Source: Microvirga aerilata
GTDB taxonomy: Bacteria > Pseudomonadota > Alphaproteobacteria > Rhizobiales > Beijerinckiaceae
Reading direction: 5' to 3'
NCBI RefSeq assembly: GCF_016743775.1
Contig: NZ_JAEQMY010000006.1
Coordinates: 62,001 to 126,000 of the forward strand
DNA length: 64,000 bases
Positions 45,113 to 54,938 of this stretch are shown one piece after another. The translations under genes and the position numbers were made by a program. The notes beneath the pieces are model-generated. The model was not told the DNA's origin, did not search any database, and saw only the letters and a list, made by a program, of their open reading frames with translations. The first letter of the stretch is position 1, and every line of letters starts with the position of its first letter.

Positions 45113-45219
45113 TATCACTCCCGGCCGAAGCGCCATTGGTGGCGAAGGGGATTCATTCTGCTGAGGGTGAACATGGATCCCTTCCCTCGCTGCGCTCGCC
45201 AGGGATGGACAACGACACC
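45113..45219. repeat. Intergenic repeat element, copy 8 (type A, degenerate)
   Basis: It starts TATCACTCCCGGCCGAAG and ends CAGGGATGGACAACGACACC, with an internal ACATGGATCCCTTCCCTCGC. The ends are recognisable but decayed. It occupies half of the 229-bp gap between the convergent holA and parB genes, in which I see no terminator. Confidence 0.55.
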
Positions 45220-45220
45220 G

Positions 45221-46102
45221 TCACGGATTCAACCGCCGGCACAGCCCGTCGAGCTGCTCCAGGGTCTTGTATTTGATGCGCAGCTCGCCGCCCTCCCCTT
45301 TGTGGTCGATGCTGACGGTGAGCCCGAGCACATCCTGGAGCGCCTTTTCAAGAGCGCGGGTGTCAGGATCCTTCTCCGTCTTCGAGGCCCTCGGCGCTTT
45401 GGCTTCCGCTTGCGACGATTGTGTGTCGCCCTGAGCGATCTCTTCGACCTGGCGGACACTCAGGCCCTCGTCGAGGACCCGCTTGGCCACCTGGACCGGA
45501 TTCTTGACCGAAAGCAGGGCGCGGCCATGGCCGGCCGTGAGCTTGCGCTCCATCAGGAGCTTGCGAACATCGGTGGGCAAATCGGCGAGGCGCAGCATGT
45601 TGGCGATATGGCTGCGGCTCTTGCCGATGATCTTCGAGAGGTTCTCCTGCGTATAGGAGAACTCGGCCATCAGGCGGGAATAGCCTTCCGACTCCTCGAT
45701 GGGATTGAGGTCGGCGCGCTGGACGTTCTCCAGGATGGCATATTCGAGCGAGGTCTTGTCATCGATGCTGACGATAACGACCGGGACCCGGTGCAGACCG
45801 GCCTTCTGGGCCGCGCGCCAGCGACGCTCGCCGGCCACGATCTCGAACTCGTCCGTGCTGTTCGAGATCGGCCGAACCACGATAGGCTGGATGATGCCGC
45901 GATCCTTGATCGACTGCGTCAATTCCTGCAGGTCGGCATCGTCGAATACCTTGCGGGGGTTGCGCGGGTTTGGGCGCAGGAACTCCACCGGCACGGAGCG
46001 TGGCGTGGAGCCCTTGCGCTCAAGGGTGCCGATCTCGTCTCCCACTTCGCCGATCAGCGCGGCCAATCCGCGGCCCAGGCGCGACTTACCTTCTTCTGCC
46101 AT
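45221..46102 (-). CDS. parB: Chromosome partitioning protein ParB
   Basis: The 293-residue CTP-dependent clamp binds parS and spreads. It has the N-terminal ParA-stimulating MAEEGKSRLGRGLAALIGE, the CTPase motif EIVAGERRWRAAQKAGL, and LEYAILENVQRADLNPIEE. The helix-turn-helix reads NLSKIIGKSRSHIANMLRL, and the C-terminal dimer domain contains GEGGELRIKYKTLEQLDGL. The ATG at 46102 is preferred. It lies 18 bp downstream of parA. Confidence 0.97.
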   Translation of the reverse strand: MAEEGKSRLGRGLAALIGEVGDEIGTLERKGSTPRSVPVEFLRPNPRNPRKVFDDADLQELTQSIKDRGIIQPIVVRPISNSTDEFEIVAGERRWRAAQKAGLHRVPVVIVSIDDKTSLEYAILENVQRADLNPIEESEGYSRLMAEFSYTQENLSKIIGKSRSHIANMLRLADLPTDVRKLLMERKLTAGHGRALLSVKNPVQVAKRVLDEGLSVRQVEEIAQGDTQSSQAEAKAPRASKTEKDPDTRALEKALQDVLGLTVSIDHKGEGGELRIKYKTLEQLDGLCRRLNP

Positions 46103-46120
46103 GGTGTCTCTCAAAAGGTT

Positions 46121-46960
46121 TTATGCGGCACGCAGGGCGCGTTCGCGCTGGATAACTTCGGATGCGAGGCGCAGATAGGCTTGGGAGCCGGCGCATTTCA
46201 AATCGTAAAGCAGAACCGGCTTGCCATGGGATGGCGCTTCCGACACCCGGACGTTGCGCGGAATCATGGTCTCGTAAACTTTGCTGCCCATGAACTGGCG
46301 CACATCGGCCACCACCTGGCCCGACAGGTTGTTACGCGGGTCGAACATGGTGAGCACGACCCCGTGGATGGTGAGCTGGGGATTCAGGGCGGAACGCACC
46401 TGCTCGACGGTCTTGAGCAACTGACTGAGACCCTCCAAGGCAAAAAATTCGCACTGCAATGGCACCAACACTGCGTCAGCGGCGGTCAAGGCATTGATGG
46501 TCAAAAGGTTGAGCGAAGGCGGGCAATCGATCAAAATATAGGTAAAGGGTTCGCTTACTTCCGAGGCTGAAAGGCCCCGAATGGCCGACTGCAGGCGATG
46601 CACCCGGTTACGCTCGTTTGCGATCTCCAACTCGACGCCGAGAAGGTCCAGGGTCGAGGGCGCCACCGACAGACCAGGCACGACCGTCTCTGTAATGCTC
46701 TCGGCCAGTGACGCCTCACCACTGAGCACATGATAGGTCGAGATTTGCCGGCTCTTGCGATCGATGCCCAAGCCGGTCGACGCATTGCCTTGCGGATCGA
46801 GGTCGATGATCAGCACCTTCTCGCCGATGGCGGCGAGCGCCGTTCCCAGATTGATGGCCGTCGTCGTCTTGCCGACACCACCCTTCTGGTTGGCGAGCAC
46901 GAGAACGCGCGGCTGGAGTCCCCGCGTCCCTGCTTCGGATCCGTTGCGGTCGGTCATCAT
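46121..46960 (-). CDS. parA: Chromosome partitioning ATPase ParA
   Basis: The 279-residue P-loop ATPase has the deviant Walker A LANQKGGVGKTTTAINLG, DLDPQGNASTGLG as the A' motif and YILIDCPPSLNLLTINAL. It binds DNA non-specifically and pulls ParB-parS complexes, separating new origins. The first ATG overlaps the rsmG stop as ATGATGA; a second ATG one codon later is equally possible. The mnmE-mnmG-rsmG-parA-parB order is the standard origin-proximal cluster. Confidence 0.97.
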   Translation of the reverse strand: MMTDRNGSEAGTRGLQPRVLVLANQKGGVGKTTTAINLGTALAAIGEKVLIIDLDPQGNASTGLGIDRKSRQISTYHVLSGEASLAESITETVVPGLSVAPSTLDLLGVELEIANERNRVHRLQSAIRGLSASEVSEPFTYILIDCPPSLNLLTINALTAADAVLVPLQCEFFALEGLSQLLKTVEQVRSALNPQLTIHGVVLTMFDPRNNLSGQVVADVRQFMGSKVYETMIPRNVRVSEAPSHGKPVLLYDLKCAGSQAYLRLASEVIQRERALRAA

Positions 46961-47583
46961 GAATGGCTCTCGATGGAGGTTATGCGAAGAATCCTGGCCT
47001 GGGAATCGGTCAGAGAGGGCAGGACATCCGTGTCGAATGTCCACCTTTTCCGGGCCTCGGTCAATTCAATCTCGGCGTCACGTCCTTTGGGAAACAGGCC
47101 GATTGTCCCCGCTTTCAACAAAGGCTCGGTCCATTCCAGGAGCATGGTGAGCGAGGCGAGAGCCCGCGCCGAGACCACATCCGCCTTGCCGATAAAGCTT
47201 GGAATGACGGTCTCGAGCCGGGCCTCATGCACTGTGGCACCAGCATCGGTCAGGCGTGAAACATGCCGGAGGAAGGAGCATTTGCGCGAATTGCTCTCGA
47301 CGAGGTGCACCTTGAGCCCCCTCTCCGCCCCCGCGATGGCGAGCACGAGACCGGGAAATCCGGCACCTGAACCGAGATCTACCCAAGTCTGGGCCTCAGG
47401 CGCGAGGCTTAAAAGCTGCAAGGAGTCGACGATGTGTCGCTCCCAGATCTGGTCGAGGGTTGCCGGCCCCACAAGATTCTTGATCGCCTGCCAACGTCGG
47501 AGCTCGCGCTCTAGCAGCTCAAGTCTCTCGATTGTTTCACGTGAAACATTCTGTGCGGGTAGGCTGCCAAGAAACGGCTTCAT
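46957..47583 (-). CDS. rsmG: 16S rRNA (guanine527-N7) methyltransferase
   Basis: The 208-residue SAM-dependent enzyme (formerly GidB) methylates G527 of 16S rRNA. It has the SAM motif WVDLGSGAGFPGLVLAI and LVESNSRKCSFLRHV, and PKGRDAEIELTEA at the end of the fold. The ATG at 47583 overlaps the mnmG stop (TGATG); a GTG one codon earlier is an alternative. The peptide NVSRET near the N terminus is encoded by a parS site. Confidence 0.95.
   Translation of the reverse strand: MKPFLGSLPAQNVSRETIERLELLERELRRWQAIKNLVGPATLDQIWERHIVDSLQLLSLAPEAQTWVDLGSGAGFPGLVLAIAGAERGLKVHLVESNSRKCSFLRHVSRLTDAGATVHEARLETVIPSFIGKADVVSARALASLTMLLEWTEPLLKAGTIGLFPKGRDAEIELTEARKRWTFDTDVLPSLTDSQARILRITSIESHS
47533..47548. 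other. parS: parS site 1, inside rsmG
   Basis: TGTTTCACGTGAAACA is a perfect 16-bp parS palindrome. It lies within the rsmG coding sequence, where it specifies the residues around NVSRET, a placement seen in many bacteria. Confidence 0.95.
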
Positions 47584-49466
47584 CACTGCACCTGGACCGT
47601 AACTCGCGCAGCCTTGCCTGGAGACTTTCGGGCATGAGCCGCCAGCAGAGTGAGAGCGGCAGGCGTAATACCCTCGATCCGCGCCGCCTGTCCGAGGGTC
47701 TTTGGGCGCACCAAATCCAGCTTCGCCTTGATCTCGTTCGACAACCCGGGCAGACCTTGGAAGTCGATGGTATCCTCCAGAACAACGCTCTCGTCGCGGC
47801 GATAGGCGGCGATGTCGGCCTGCTGACGGTCCAGGTAGACCGCATAGGTAGCATCCGTTTCCAGCCGCTCCTTGACCTGTAGGGACGCGGCGGAGAACTC
47901 CGGCCAGAACCGGCAGAGATCATTCCAGCCGATACTCGGATACGACAGAAGCTGGTAACCCGTACGGCGAATACCATCCTGGTTCAGCTCCAGTCCATGA
48001 CGAGCAGCCTCCTGGGGCGTCAGGGAGAGGGTGTGCAGGCGCTGCCTGATCTCATGGATTTCAGCCTGCGAGGCCTTGAAGTGAGCCTCGCGAACCGCTC
48101 CTACGCAGCCGATCTCCAGGCCTTTTCCGGTCAGACGCTCATCGACGTTATCGATACGCAGGCTGAGCCGGTATTCGGAGCGTGAGGTGAACATCCGGTA
48201 GGGCTCGCTCACCCCACGGGTGATCAGGTCATCGATCAGCACGCCGATATAAGACTCCGCCCGGTCGAAAACAATCGCGTCCTGCCCTGCCGCCCGGCGC
48301 GCCGCATTGAGACCGGCCACAAGCCCCTGGGCTCCAGCCTCCTCATAGCCGGTAGTGCCATTGATCTGGCCTGCCAAGAACAGCCCCTGCACGGCCTTCG
48401 TCTCAAGCCCGGCTGTCAGGTTACGCGGGTCGACATAATCGTACTCGATGGCATAGGCCGGCTGCAGCATACGCGCTCGCTCAAGGCCCGGAATATGGGT
48501 GAGAAAGGCGAGCTGAATATCCTCCGGCAGAGAGGTCGAGATGCCATTGGGGTAGACAGTGGTGTCGTCGAGACCTTCCGGCTCCAGGAAAATCTGGTGC
48601 CCGTCCCGGTCGCCGAAGCGCACGACCTTGTCCTCGATGGAGGGGCAATAGCGCGGCCCCTGCCCTTGGATCTCGCCAGAATACATGGCTGAACGGTGCA
48701 GATTATCGCGGATCAGCTCGTGCACCTTGGCCGTGGTACGGGTGACGCCACACTCGATCTGGGGCGTGGTGATGCGGTCTGTCAGAAGCGAGAACGGCAC
48801 CGGCTCATCATCCGCAGCCTGCTTGTCCACCGATGCCCAATCGATGGTGCGCCCATCAAGCCGTGGCGGTGTGCCGGTCTTCAGGCGTCCAAGGATGAAG
48901 CCGAGACGAGCAAACGTCTTCGGTAGACCCAAGGAGGGACGCTCGCCCATGCGGCCAGCCGGGATCTTTTTCTCGCCGATATGGATCAGGCCGGACAGGA
49001 AGGTTCCGGTGGTGATGACCACCGCTCCGCTGGTGAGAACCTGCCCGTCCGCGAGCAGAAGGCCGGCCACGCGGCCATCCCGGACGATCAGGTCATCGGC
49101 CTCGCCTTCAACGATGGTCAGGTTTTCCGTATGCGATAGTTCCGCCTGCATGGCGCGGGCGTAGAGCTTACGGTCGGCCTGGGTCCGCGGGCCACGCACC
49201 GCAGGGCCTTTGCGGCGGTTGAGGAGGCGAAACTGGATGCCGGCCCGGTCGGCCATGCGGCCCATTACACCGTCGAGGGCATCGATCTCACGCACCAGAT
49301 GGCCTTTGCCCAGGCCACCGATAGCCGGATTGCAGGACATGGCGCCAATAGTCGATAGCTTGTGCGTGACGAGGGCCGTGCGCGCACCCAGGCGCGCGGA
49401 AGCGGCAGCGGCTTCCGCCCCCGCATGGCCACCGCCGACAACGATCACGTCAAACAGCTGAGTCAT
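47583..49466 (-). CDS. mnmG: tRNA uridine-5-carboxymethylaminomethyl modification protein MnmG
   Basis: The 627-residue FAD protein (GidA) works with MnmE to modify the wobble uridine of several tRNAs. It starts [23 protein letters not shown] (dinucleotide-binding fold), with [27 protein letters not shown] and [11 protein letters not shown] following. The C-terminal helical domain recognises tRNA and MnmE. Length is normal for the family. Confidence 0.97.
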   Translation of the reverse strand: MTQLFDVIVVGGGHAGAEAAAASARLGARTALVTHKLSTIGAMSCNPAIGGLGKGHLVREIDALDGVMGRMADRAGIQFRLLNRRKGPAVRGPRTQADRKLYARAMQAELSHTENLTIVEGEADDLIVRDGRVAGLLLADGQVLTSGAVVITTGTFLSGLIHIGEKKIPAGRMGERPSLGLPKTFARLGFILGRLKTGTPPRLDGRTIDWASVDKQAADDEPVPFSLLTDRITTPQIECGVTRTTAKVHELIRDNLHRSAMYSGEIQGQGPRYCPSIEDKVVRFGDRDGHQIFLEPEGLDDTTVYPNGISTSLPEDIQLAFLTHIPGLERARMLQPAYAIEYDYVDPRNLTAGLETKAVQGLFLAGQINGTTGYEEAGAQGLVAGLNAARRAAGQDAIVFDRAESYIGVLIDDLITRGVSEPYRMFTSRSEYRLSLRIDNVDERLTGKGLEIGCVGAVREAHFKASQAEIHEIRQRLHTLSLTPQEAARHGLELNQDGIRRTGYQLLSYPSIGWNDLCRFWPEFSAASLQVKERLETDATYAVYLDRQQADIAAYRRDESVVLEDTIDFQGLPGLSNEIKAKLDLVRPKTLGQAARIEGITPAALTLLAAHARKSPGKAARVTVQVQ

Positions 49467-49523
49467 GAATTTCTCCGTGCCAGGGGTCTAGGCCCTCGCG
49501 AGGCAGAGGTCAAAAGGGCAAAA

Positions 49524-49539
49524 TGTTTCACGTGAAACA
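49524..49539. other. parS: parS site 2, between mnmG and mnmE
   Basis: A second perfect TGTTTCACGTGAAACA sits in the 200-bp non-coding gap. Perfect symmetry continues five bases beyond each end, making a 26-bp palindrome (49519-49544). A separate 8-bp hairpin CCTGTGCA/TGCACAGG follows at 49556-49577. Confidence 0.95.
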
Positions 49540-49666
49540 TTTTGACTGAGTCCCGCCTGTGCATCTCCGTGCACAGGTCATACAAAGCCGAATTGGCTTC
49601 CATAACCGAATCCCAATCAGCCCATGGAGGGAGGCGCACGGACGCACCTCAGGGCCCTTCCTGAGT

Positions 49667-50977
49667 TCACTTTCCGATGCAGAAGCTGGAGAACAGACGG
49701 TCGAGCACATCCTCCACATCGACCCTGCCGGTGATCTCACCTATAGCGCGCGCTGCAAGCCGCGCCTCCTCGGCGGCCAGTTCCAGCGGCCCACGGCCAG
49801 CCAGCATCGCATGCGCGCGCTCAAGGGAGCTCTGCGCCCTCTCAAGAGCGCGTCGATGGCGTTCCCGGGTCACGATGGCATCCCCCTGCCCCATGAGCGT
49901 GCCGGCTTCCACCTCCAAACGCCCGATCAGCTCCCGCAGCCCCTCTCCGGACGCGGCCGAGATCATCAGATCGCAATCGCGCCGGTTCTGGTTCAAATCG
50001 GCTTTGGTTCCGATCCGCAAAACGCGGCGGGCCGAGGGCGCCTGCGTCTCTTCGCCCTCCGGCGGAACGAGCCACAGGACGAGGTCGGCATCTTGAGCGC
50101 GGGCGCGGGCGCGGGAGACACCCTCCTGCTCGATCAGGTCACCGCTCTCCCTCAAGCCGGCCGTATCCACGATGATCACAGGCAAGCCGCCAAGATCGCA
50201 ATGAACCTCGATCAGGTCGCGGGTCGTGCCCGCTACCGGCGACACGATGGCCACATCCCGCTGGGCCAAGGCGTTCAAGAGGGTCGATTTGCCCGCATTG
50301 GGGGGTCCTGCCAGCACAACGGTCAGGCCCTCGCGCAACCGCTCGCCGCTGCGATTAGCCAAAGCCTTCCGGATCTCTTCATGGACGCTTGCGATCGCCT
50401 TCAGGATGTCGGCTTCCAGACCCTCCGGCACATCGCCCTCGTCCGAGAAGTCGAGGCTTGCCTCCAGAAGGGCCAAAACCTGGAGAATGCGCTCGCGCCA
50501 TCCCTCGCTTGCATCTCCCAGCCTGCCTCCAAGCTGCAACATGGCCTGACGGCGCTGGGCCTCGGTTTCCGCATCGATGATGTCGGCTAAGCCTTCGACT
50601 TGGCTCAGGTCCATGCGTCCATTGAGGAAGGCGCGGCGGGTGAACTCGCCTGCTTCTGCCGGGCGGCAGTTCTCCAGGGAGCCGAGCACGCGGAGCACGG
50701 CCGCCCGGGTCGCCAGGCCGCCGTGGATGTGGAGTTCCGCCTGATCCTCGCCCGTAAAGCTTTGAGGTCCCGGCATCCAGAGGACGAGAGCCTGATCGAG
50801 GGGGTCCCCCGTTGCCGGCTCCCTTAGTGTGCGCACGACCGCACGGCGCGGGTCGGGCACCTTTCCCGCCATCATCTCCAGGATGGAGCGGCTCTCCGTG
50901 CCGCTGATCCGGATCAGGCACACGGCGGACCGACCTTGACCGGAGGCGATGGCAAAGATGGTGTCGTCCGAACGCAT
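49667..50977 (-). CDS. mnmE: tRNA modification GTPase MnmE
   Basis: The 436-residue GTPase (TrmE) has the N-terminal tetrahydrofolate-binding domain (TIFAIASGQGRSAVCLIRISG). An inserted G domain follows, with P-loop GPPNAGKSTLLNAL at 224-237, AGTTRD and DTAGLRE. The invariant C-terminal Cys is in FCIGK. Partner of MnmG in wobble-uridine modification. The start is the ATG at 50977; the longer frame to 51394 runs opposite the next gene. Confidence 0.96.
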   Translation of the reverse strand: MRSDDTIFAIASGQGRSAVCLIRISGTESRSILEMMAGKVPDPRRAVVRTLREPATGDPLDQALVLWMPGPQSFTGEDQAELHIHGGLATRAAVLRVLGSLENCRPAEAGEFTRRAFLNGRMDLSQVEGLADIIDAETEAQRRQAMLQLGGRLGDASEGWRERILQVLALLEASLDFSDEGDVPEGLEADILKAIASVHEEIRKALANRSGERLREGLTVVLAGPPNAGKSTLLNALAQRDVAIVSPVAGTTRDLIEVHCDLGGLPVIIVDTAGLRESGDLIEQEGVSRARARAQDADLVLWLVPPEGEETQAPSARRVLRIGTKADLNQNRRDCDLMISAASGEGLRELIGRLEVEAGTLMGQGDAIVTRERHRRALERAQSSLERAHAMLAGRGPLELAAEEARLAARAIGEITGRVDVEDVLDRLFSSFCIGK

Positions 50978-51109
50978 GAGCCTGAACCTCTCGGGGCAAA
51001 GGAGATTTAACCTTGATGAAGCGTTGAACCGCATGTGCAGCAAGGATCGTTTCAGATCCGAATCGATCGATCCAGCAGACGCACAGCCCGGAGCCTTGGA
51101 GCAGGACCA

Positions 51110-53116
51110 ATGAATCGTCTCAAGGACGCCAGTTCCCCTTACCTCCTGCAGCACAGGGACAACCCTGTCCATTGGTGGGAATGGGGACCCGAGGCGCTGG
51201 CCGAGGCCCAGCGGCTCGACAAGCCCATCCTGATCTCCATCGGGTATGCGGCCTGCCACTGGTGCCACGTGATGGCACATGAGAGCTTCGAGGACCCTGC
51301 CGTTGCCGAGGTCATGAACGAGCTCTTCGTCAATATCAAGGTGGATCGGGAGGAGCGCCCGGATGTGGACCACGTCTATATGAGCGCCTTGCACCTTCTC
51401 GGCGAGCCCGGTGGATGGCCGTTGACCATGTTCCTGACCCCTGAAGGGGCGCCGTTCTGGGGCGGCACCTATTTCCCGAAGGAGCCGCGGTTCGGCCGGC
51501 CGGGCTTCGCCCAGGTCCTGCGGGAGATCTCACGCCTTTACCGCACCGAGCCGGAGCGGATCCTCAAGAACCGGGACGCCATCAAGCACAACCTGTCCCA
51601 AACCACCTCCGGCGATGGCGGCGGCCTGGATCTGGCGGATCTCGACCGCATGGCGTTGCGGCTGACGGAGCTGTTCGACACTGAGAATGGCGGCCTGGAA
51701 GGAGCGCCGAAATTCCCCAACCCGCCGATCCTCGAATACCTCCTGCGCTATGCAAGGCGCACCAGCAATGCCGAGGCTCGGCAGCGTTTTCTCTTCACCC
51801 TGGAGCGCATGGCGCTGGGCGGCATCCACGATCATCTCGGCGGAGGCTTTGCCCGCTACTCCGTCGACGAGCGCTGGCTCGTGCCGCATTTCGAGAAGAT
51901 GCTCTACGACAATGCCCAGCTCCTGGAGCTTTATGCCCTGGGCTTTGCGGAAACCGGCAGGGCGATCTTTCACGATGCGGCTGACGGGAGCGTCGCCTGG
52001 CTCGAACGGGAAATGACCACAGCCGAGGGCGCCTTCGCGTCCAGCCTCGATGCGGATTCGGAAAGTGAGGAAGGCCGCTTCTATGTGTGGCGCTTGAGCG
52101 AGATCCAGGAGGTTCTGGGCCAGGACGACGCCGGGTTCTTCGCACGTGTCTACGACATCTCTGAGGAGGGGAACTGGGAGGGGACGAACATCCCGAACCG
52201 TCTCCTCACCGGCGAGGCCCCTCCCCCTGTGGAGGAGCGGCTGTCCCGCATGAGAGCCAAGCTCCTGGAGCGCCGCGCCGGGCGGGTACGACCCGGCCTC
52301 GACGACAAGGTTCTGGCGGACTGGAACGGGCTCATGATCTCAGCCCTCGTGCGGGCCTCCACGCTCCTCGACCGGTCGGAGTGGATCCGCGTGGCGCAGC
52401 GAGCTTATAGTTTCATTCGCGAGGCCATGGGCCGCGACGGTCGTCTCGGCCATTCCTGGCGCGGGGGCGCGCTGATCTTTCCAGGCTTCGCCCTCGATCA
52501 TGCAGCCATGATGCGGGCGGCCCTGGCGCTTTACGAGGCAACCTCCGAGCCCTCTTGTCTGCAGGATGCCCGGGCTTGGCGCGATGTTCTGCTCGAGGAG
52601 TTCATGGTGACGGAAACCGGCTGCCTTGCCATGACGGCGAAGGGAGCCGATCCGCTGGTTGTCCGGCCGCAGCCGACCCATGACGAAGCCGTGCCCAATG
52701 CCAACGGCGTCTTCGCCGAGGCGCTCGTGCGGCTGGCGCAGATCACGGAAGCAGAGGAGGACCTCCAGCAGGCCTCCGGTATCTTGAGCAGGCTCGTGGG
52801 CGTCGCCCGGTCGTCGCCGCTGAGCCATACATCGATCCTTAATGCGCTCGATCTCCACCTGCGGGGCCTGAGCATCCTGGTCACGGGAAACAATGCGGAG
52901 ACCTTGTTCGAGGTCGCTCTGAAAACCCCTTATCCCGACCGCAGCGTGCGGCGCTTAATCGAGGGAGAAACTCTGGACGACAACCACCCTGCAAAGGCCC
53001 TCGCCTCCCCGGTGGAAAGCCCGCAGGCGCTCATCTGCGCCGATCAGCGCTGCTCGCTGCCAGTCACGGATGCGGAGGGATTGAAGGCGCGGGTGCGGGA
53101 GATGCTGGCGGGCTGA
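51110..53116 (+). CDS. DUF255 thioredoxin-domain protein (YyaL/SPATA20 family)
   Basis: The 668-residue protein has an N-terminal thioredoxin-like domain with the motif C49-H-W-C52 in [18 protein letters not shown]. An (alpha/alpha)6 glycosidase-like barrel follows, including [39 protein letters not shown]. The family is widespread and its biochemical function is not established. It is divergent from mnmE and not in an operon. The ATG at 51110 has AGGA upstream. Confidence 0.9.
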   Translation: MNRLKDASSPYLLQHRDNPVHWWEWGPEALAEAQRLDKPILISIGYAACHWCHVMAHESFEDPAVAEVMNELFVNIKVDREERPDVDHVYMSALHLLGEPGGWPLTMFLTPEGAPFWGGTYFPKEPRFGRPGFAQVLREISRLYRTEPERILKNRDAIKHNLSQTTSGDGGGLDLADLDRMALRLTELFDTENGGLEGAPKFPNPPILEYLLRYARRTSNAEARQRFLFTLERMALGGIHDHLGGGFARYSVDERWLVPHFEKMLYDNAQLLELYALGFAETGRAIFHDAADGSVAWLEREMTTAEGAFASSLDADSESEEGRFYVWRLSEIQEVLGQDDAGFFARVYDISEEGNWEGTNIPNRLLTGEAPPPVEERLSRMRAKLLERRAGRVRPGLDDKVLADWNGLMISALVRASTLLDRSEWIRVAQRAYSFIREAMGRDGRLGHSWRGGALIFPGFALDHAAMMRAALALYEATSEPSCLQDARAWRDVLLEEFMVTETGCLAMTAKGADPLVVRPQPTHDEAVPNANGVFAEALVRLAQITEAEEDLQQASGILSRLVGVARSSPLSHTSILNALDLHLRGLSILVTGNNAETLFEVALKTPYPDRSVRRLIEGETLDDNHPAKALASPVESPQALICADQRCSLPVTDAEGLKARVREMLAG

Positions 53117-53219
53117 AACGACGAGCATCCGCCATTGTCATCTTTGAACGCAATCACGTAGCATCAACGGACGATTCCGAAGGCTGGGTTTCGAGCCCGG
53201 TCCTGGCACAGGGGACTGC

Positions 53220-54281
53220 ATGACACGTCACGCCTTCATCATCGGGGGAACGGGCCAGATCGGACGCTCCACCGCCGAGAATCTGCTGCGGCACGGCTGG
53301 AAGGTCACGGTTTCACACCGGGGGCACCGGCCGCCCCCGACGGAGCTAATGGAGCAGGGCCTGAAGATTGTCACCCTGGACCGGGACGAATCCGGCAGCC
53401 TCCAGGCCGCCCTGGGTTCGGGCGTCGACGCCCTGATCGACACAGTGGCCTATGACGAAACACACGCCCGGCAGCTTCTCAACATCCAGAGTTCCGTTGG
53501 CGCCCTCCTGGTGATCTCATCGGCCAGCGTCTATCGGGACGATGCGGGACGCACCCTCGACGAGGCCCGGCAGAACGGGTTTCCGGAATTTACCCAGCCG
53601 ATCAAGGAGAGCCAGGCCACGGTCCACCCGGGGCCCGAAACCTACTCGACCCGAAAGGTCGCTCTGGAAAGAGCCCTGCTCGACCGGGCGGCCTGTCCCG
53701 TCACGGTGCTGCGCCCCTGCGCCATTCACGGACCCAGCTCCCAGCACCCGCGGGAATGGTGGTTCGTCAAACGCATGCGCGATGGACGGGAGATGATCCC
53801 CCTGGCTTTCGAGGGGCGCAGCCGGTTTCACACTACCTCGGTCCGCAACATCACCGAACTCACCCGGGTCAGTCTGGAGGTTCCGGGAACCCGGGTGTTG
53901 AACATCGGCGATCCTGATCCCCCCAGCGTTGCCGAGATCGGCCGGTTCATCGCCCGTGCCCTTGATTACCGTGGACGGATCGTCGGCATCAGGAACTCGC
54001 CCTATCCGCCTCCTGTGGGAGCATCGCCCTGGTCCGGTCCGCGCTCGTTCCTGATTGACGGACAAGCAGCCCTGGCGATCGGCTACGAGCCGACAGTAGC
54101 CTATGCAGAGGCTGTCGTGGAGAGCTGCCGCTGGTTATCGGAGGTAGCCGACCGGGCCCCCTGGCCCGAACTCTTTCCGGTTCTCGCAAGTTATCCGCGC
54201 GATCTCTTCGACTACGCGGCCGAGGATGCGTTCTTGGAGAAGCATCCCGATCGGTGGGCGGCTCTGGACCCCTCTCCCTAG
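53220..54281 (+). CDS. NAD-dependent epimerase/dehydratase (extended SDR)
   Basis: The 353-residue protein begins HAFIIGGTGQIGRSTAENLL, an NAD(P)-binding Rossmann motif with GxxGxxG. The SDR active-site tyrosine and lysine are in TYSTRKVALERALL, preceded by the serine stretch LLVISSASVYRDD. The substrate is probably a nucleotide sugar or related compound; it is not beside sugar genes. The start has AGGGGA upstream. It lies 103 bp after the DUF255 gene. Confidence 0.82.
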   Translation: MTRHAFIIGGTGQIGRSTAENLLRHGWKVTVSHRGHRPPPTELMEQGLKIVTLDRDESGSLQAALGSGVDALIDTVAYDETHARQLLNIQSSVGALLVISSASVYRDDAGRTLDEARQNGFPEFTQPIKESQATVHPGPETYSTRKVALERALLDRAACPVTVLRPCAIHGPSSQHPREWWFVKRMRDGREMIPLAFEGRSRFHTTSVRNITELTRVSLEVPGTRVLNIGDPDPPSVAEIGRFIARALDYRGRIVGIRNSPYPPPVGASPWSGPRSFLIDGQAALAIGYEPTVAYAEAVVESCRWLSEVADRAPWPELFPVLASYPRDLFDYAAEDAFLEKHPDRWAALDPSP

Positions 54282-54305
54282 CGGTTGCAGCCTTGCTGCC
54301 GGTGC

Positions 54306-54815
54306 TCAGCAATCGGGCTCCTGTCGCGTTCCCTCCCGCTTCAGGTGCGTGAGAGGCAGGGCTGCGTCGGATTTCACGCGGGAGAGGGCGAAGTTCGAGC
54401 GGATGTCGCCGATCATAGGGAGCGTCAGGAGCTTTTCCGTGAGGAGGCGCTCATAGGCCTTCAGGTTGGACACCACGATCTCGGCGATGAAATCGGCCGA
54501 GCCGGAGACCATGTGGCAGGCCACCACCTCGGGCATGGCCGCAAGAGCCTCCTGAAGGGAGGCTGCATTTTCCCGCGAGTGCTTTTCCACCTTGATGTCC
54601 ACGAACACGGTCAAGCCGAGCCCGACGGATTCCCGGTCGAGCACGGCGCGGTAGGTGCGGATGAAGCCCTCGCGTTCCAGGCGGCGGACCCGGCGCAGGC
54701 AGGGCGACGGCGACAGGCCGACCCGGTCGGCCAGTTCCTGGTTGGTCAGCCGTGCATCCGCCTGCAAGGCGTTCAGAATTCGCAAGTCGATGCCATCAAG
54801 GTTGATATAGGGCAA
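54306..54815 (-). CDS. Lrp/AsnC-family transcriptional regulator
   Basis: The protein has the AsnC-type helix-turn-helix (DLRILNALQADARLTNQELADRVGLSPSPCLRRVRRLEREGFI) and the RAM effector domain (LGLTVFVDIKVEKHSRE, VVACHMVSGSADFIAEIVV). No ATG is available near the N terminus. I place the start at a TTG at 54815, but the frame is open to a TTG at 54872, so the first residues are uncertain. It is divergent from a frameshifted DMT-type permease that it probably regulated. Confidence 0.83.
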   Translation of the reverse strand: MPYINLDGIDLRILNALQADARLTNQELADRVGLSPSPCLRRVRRLEREGFIRTYRAVLDRESVGLGLTVFVDIKVEKHSRENAASLQEALAAMPEVVACHMVSGSADFIAEIVVSNLKAYERLLTEKLLTLPMIGDIRSNFALSRVKSDAALPLTHLKREGTRQEPDC

Positions 54816-54938
54816 GATCTCACCGTAATATCGTTTACGCGCAATCTTCTGCCAAGAAGGCAGCCTTGGCAAGCCGAACTTCGCAAGGACATGCTCCGAC
54901 TTGATAGGGCATGCTCAATGGTCTCGAAGGAGCCCATG

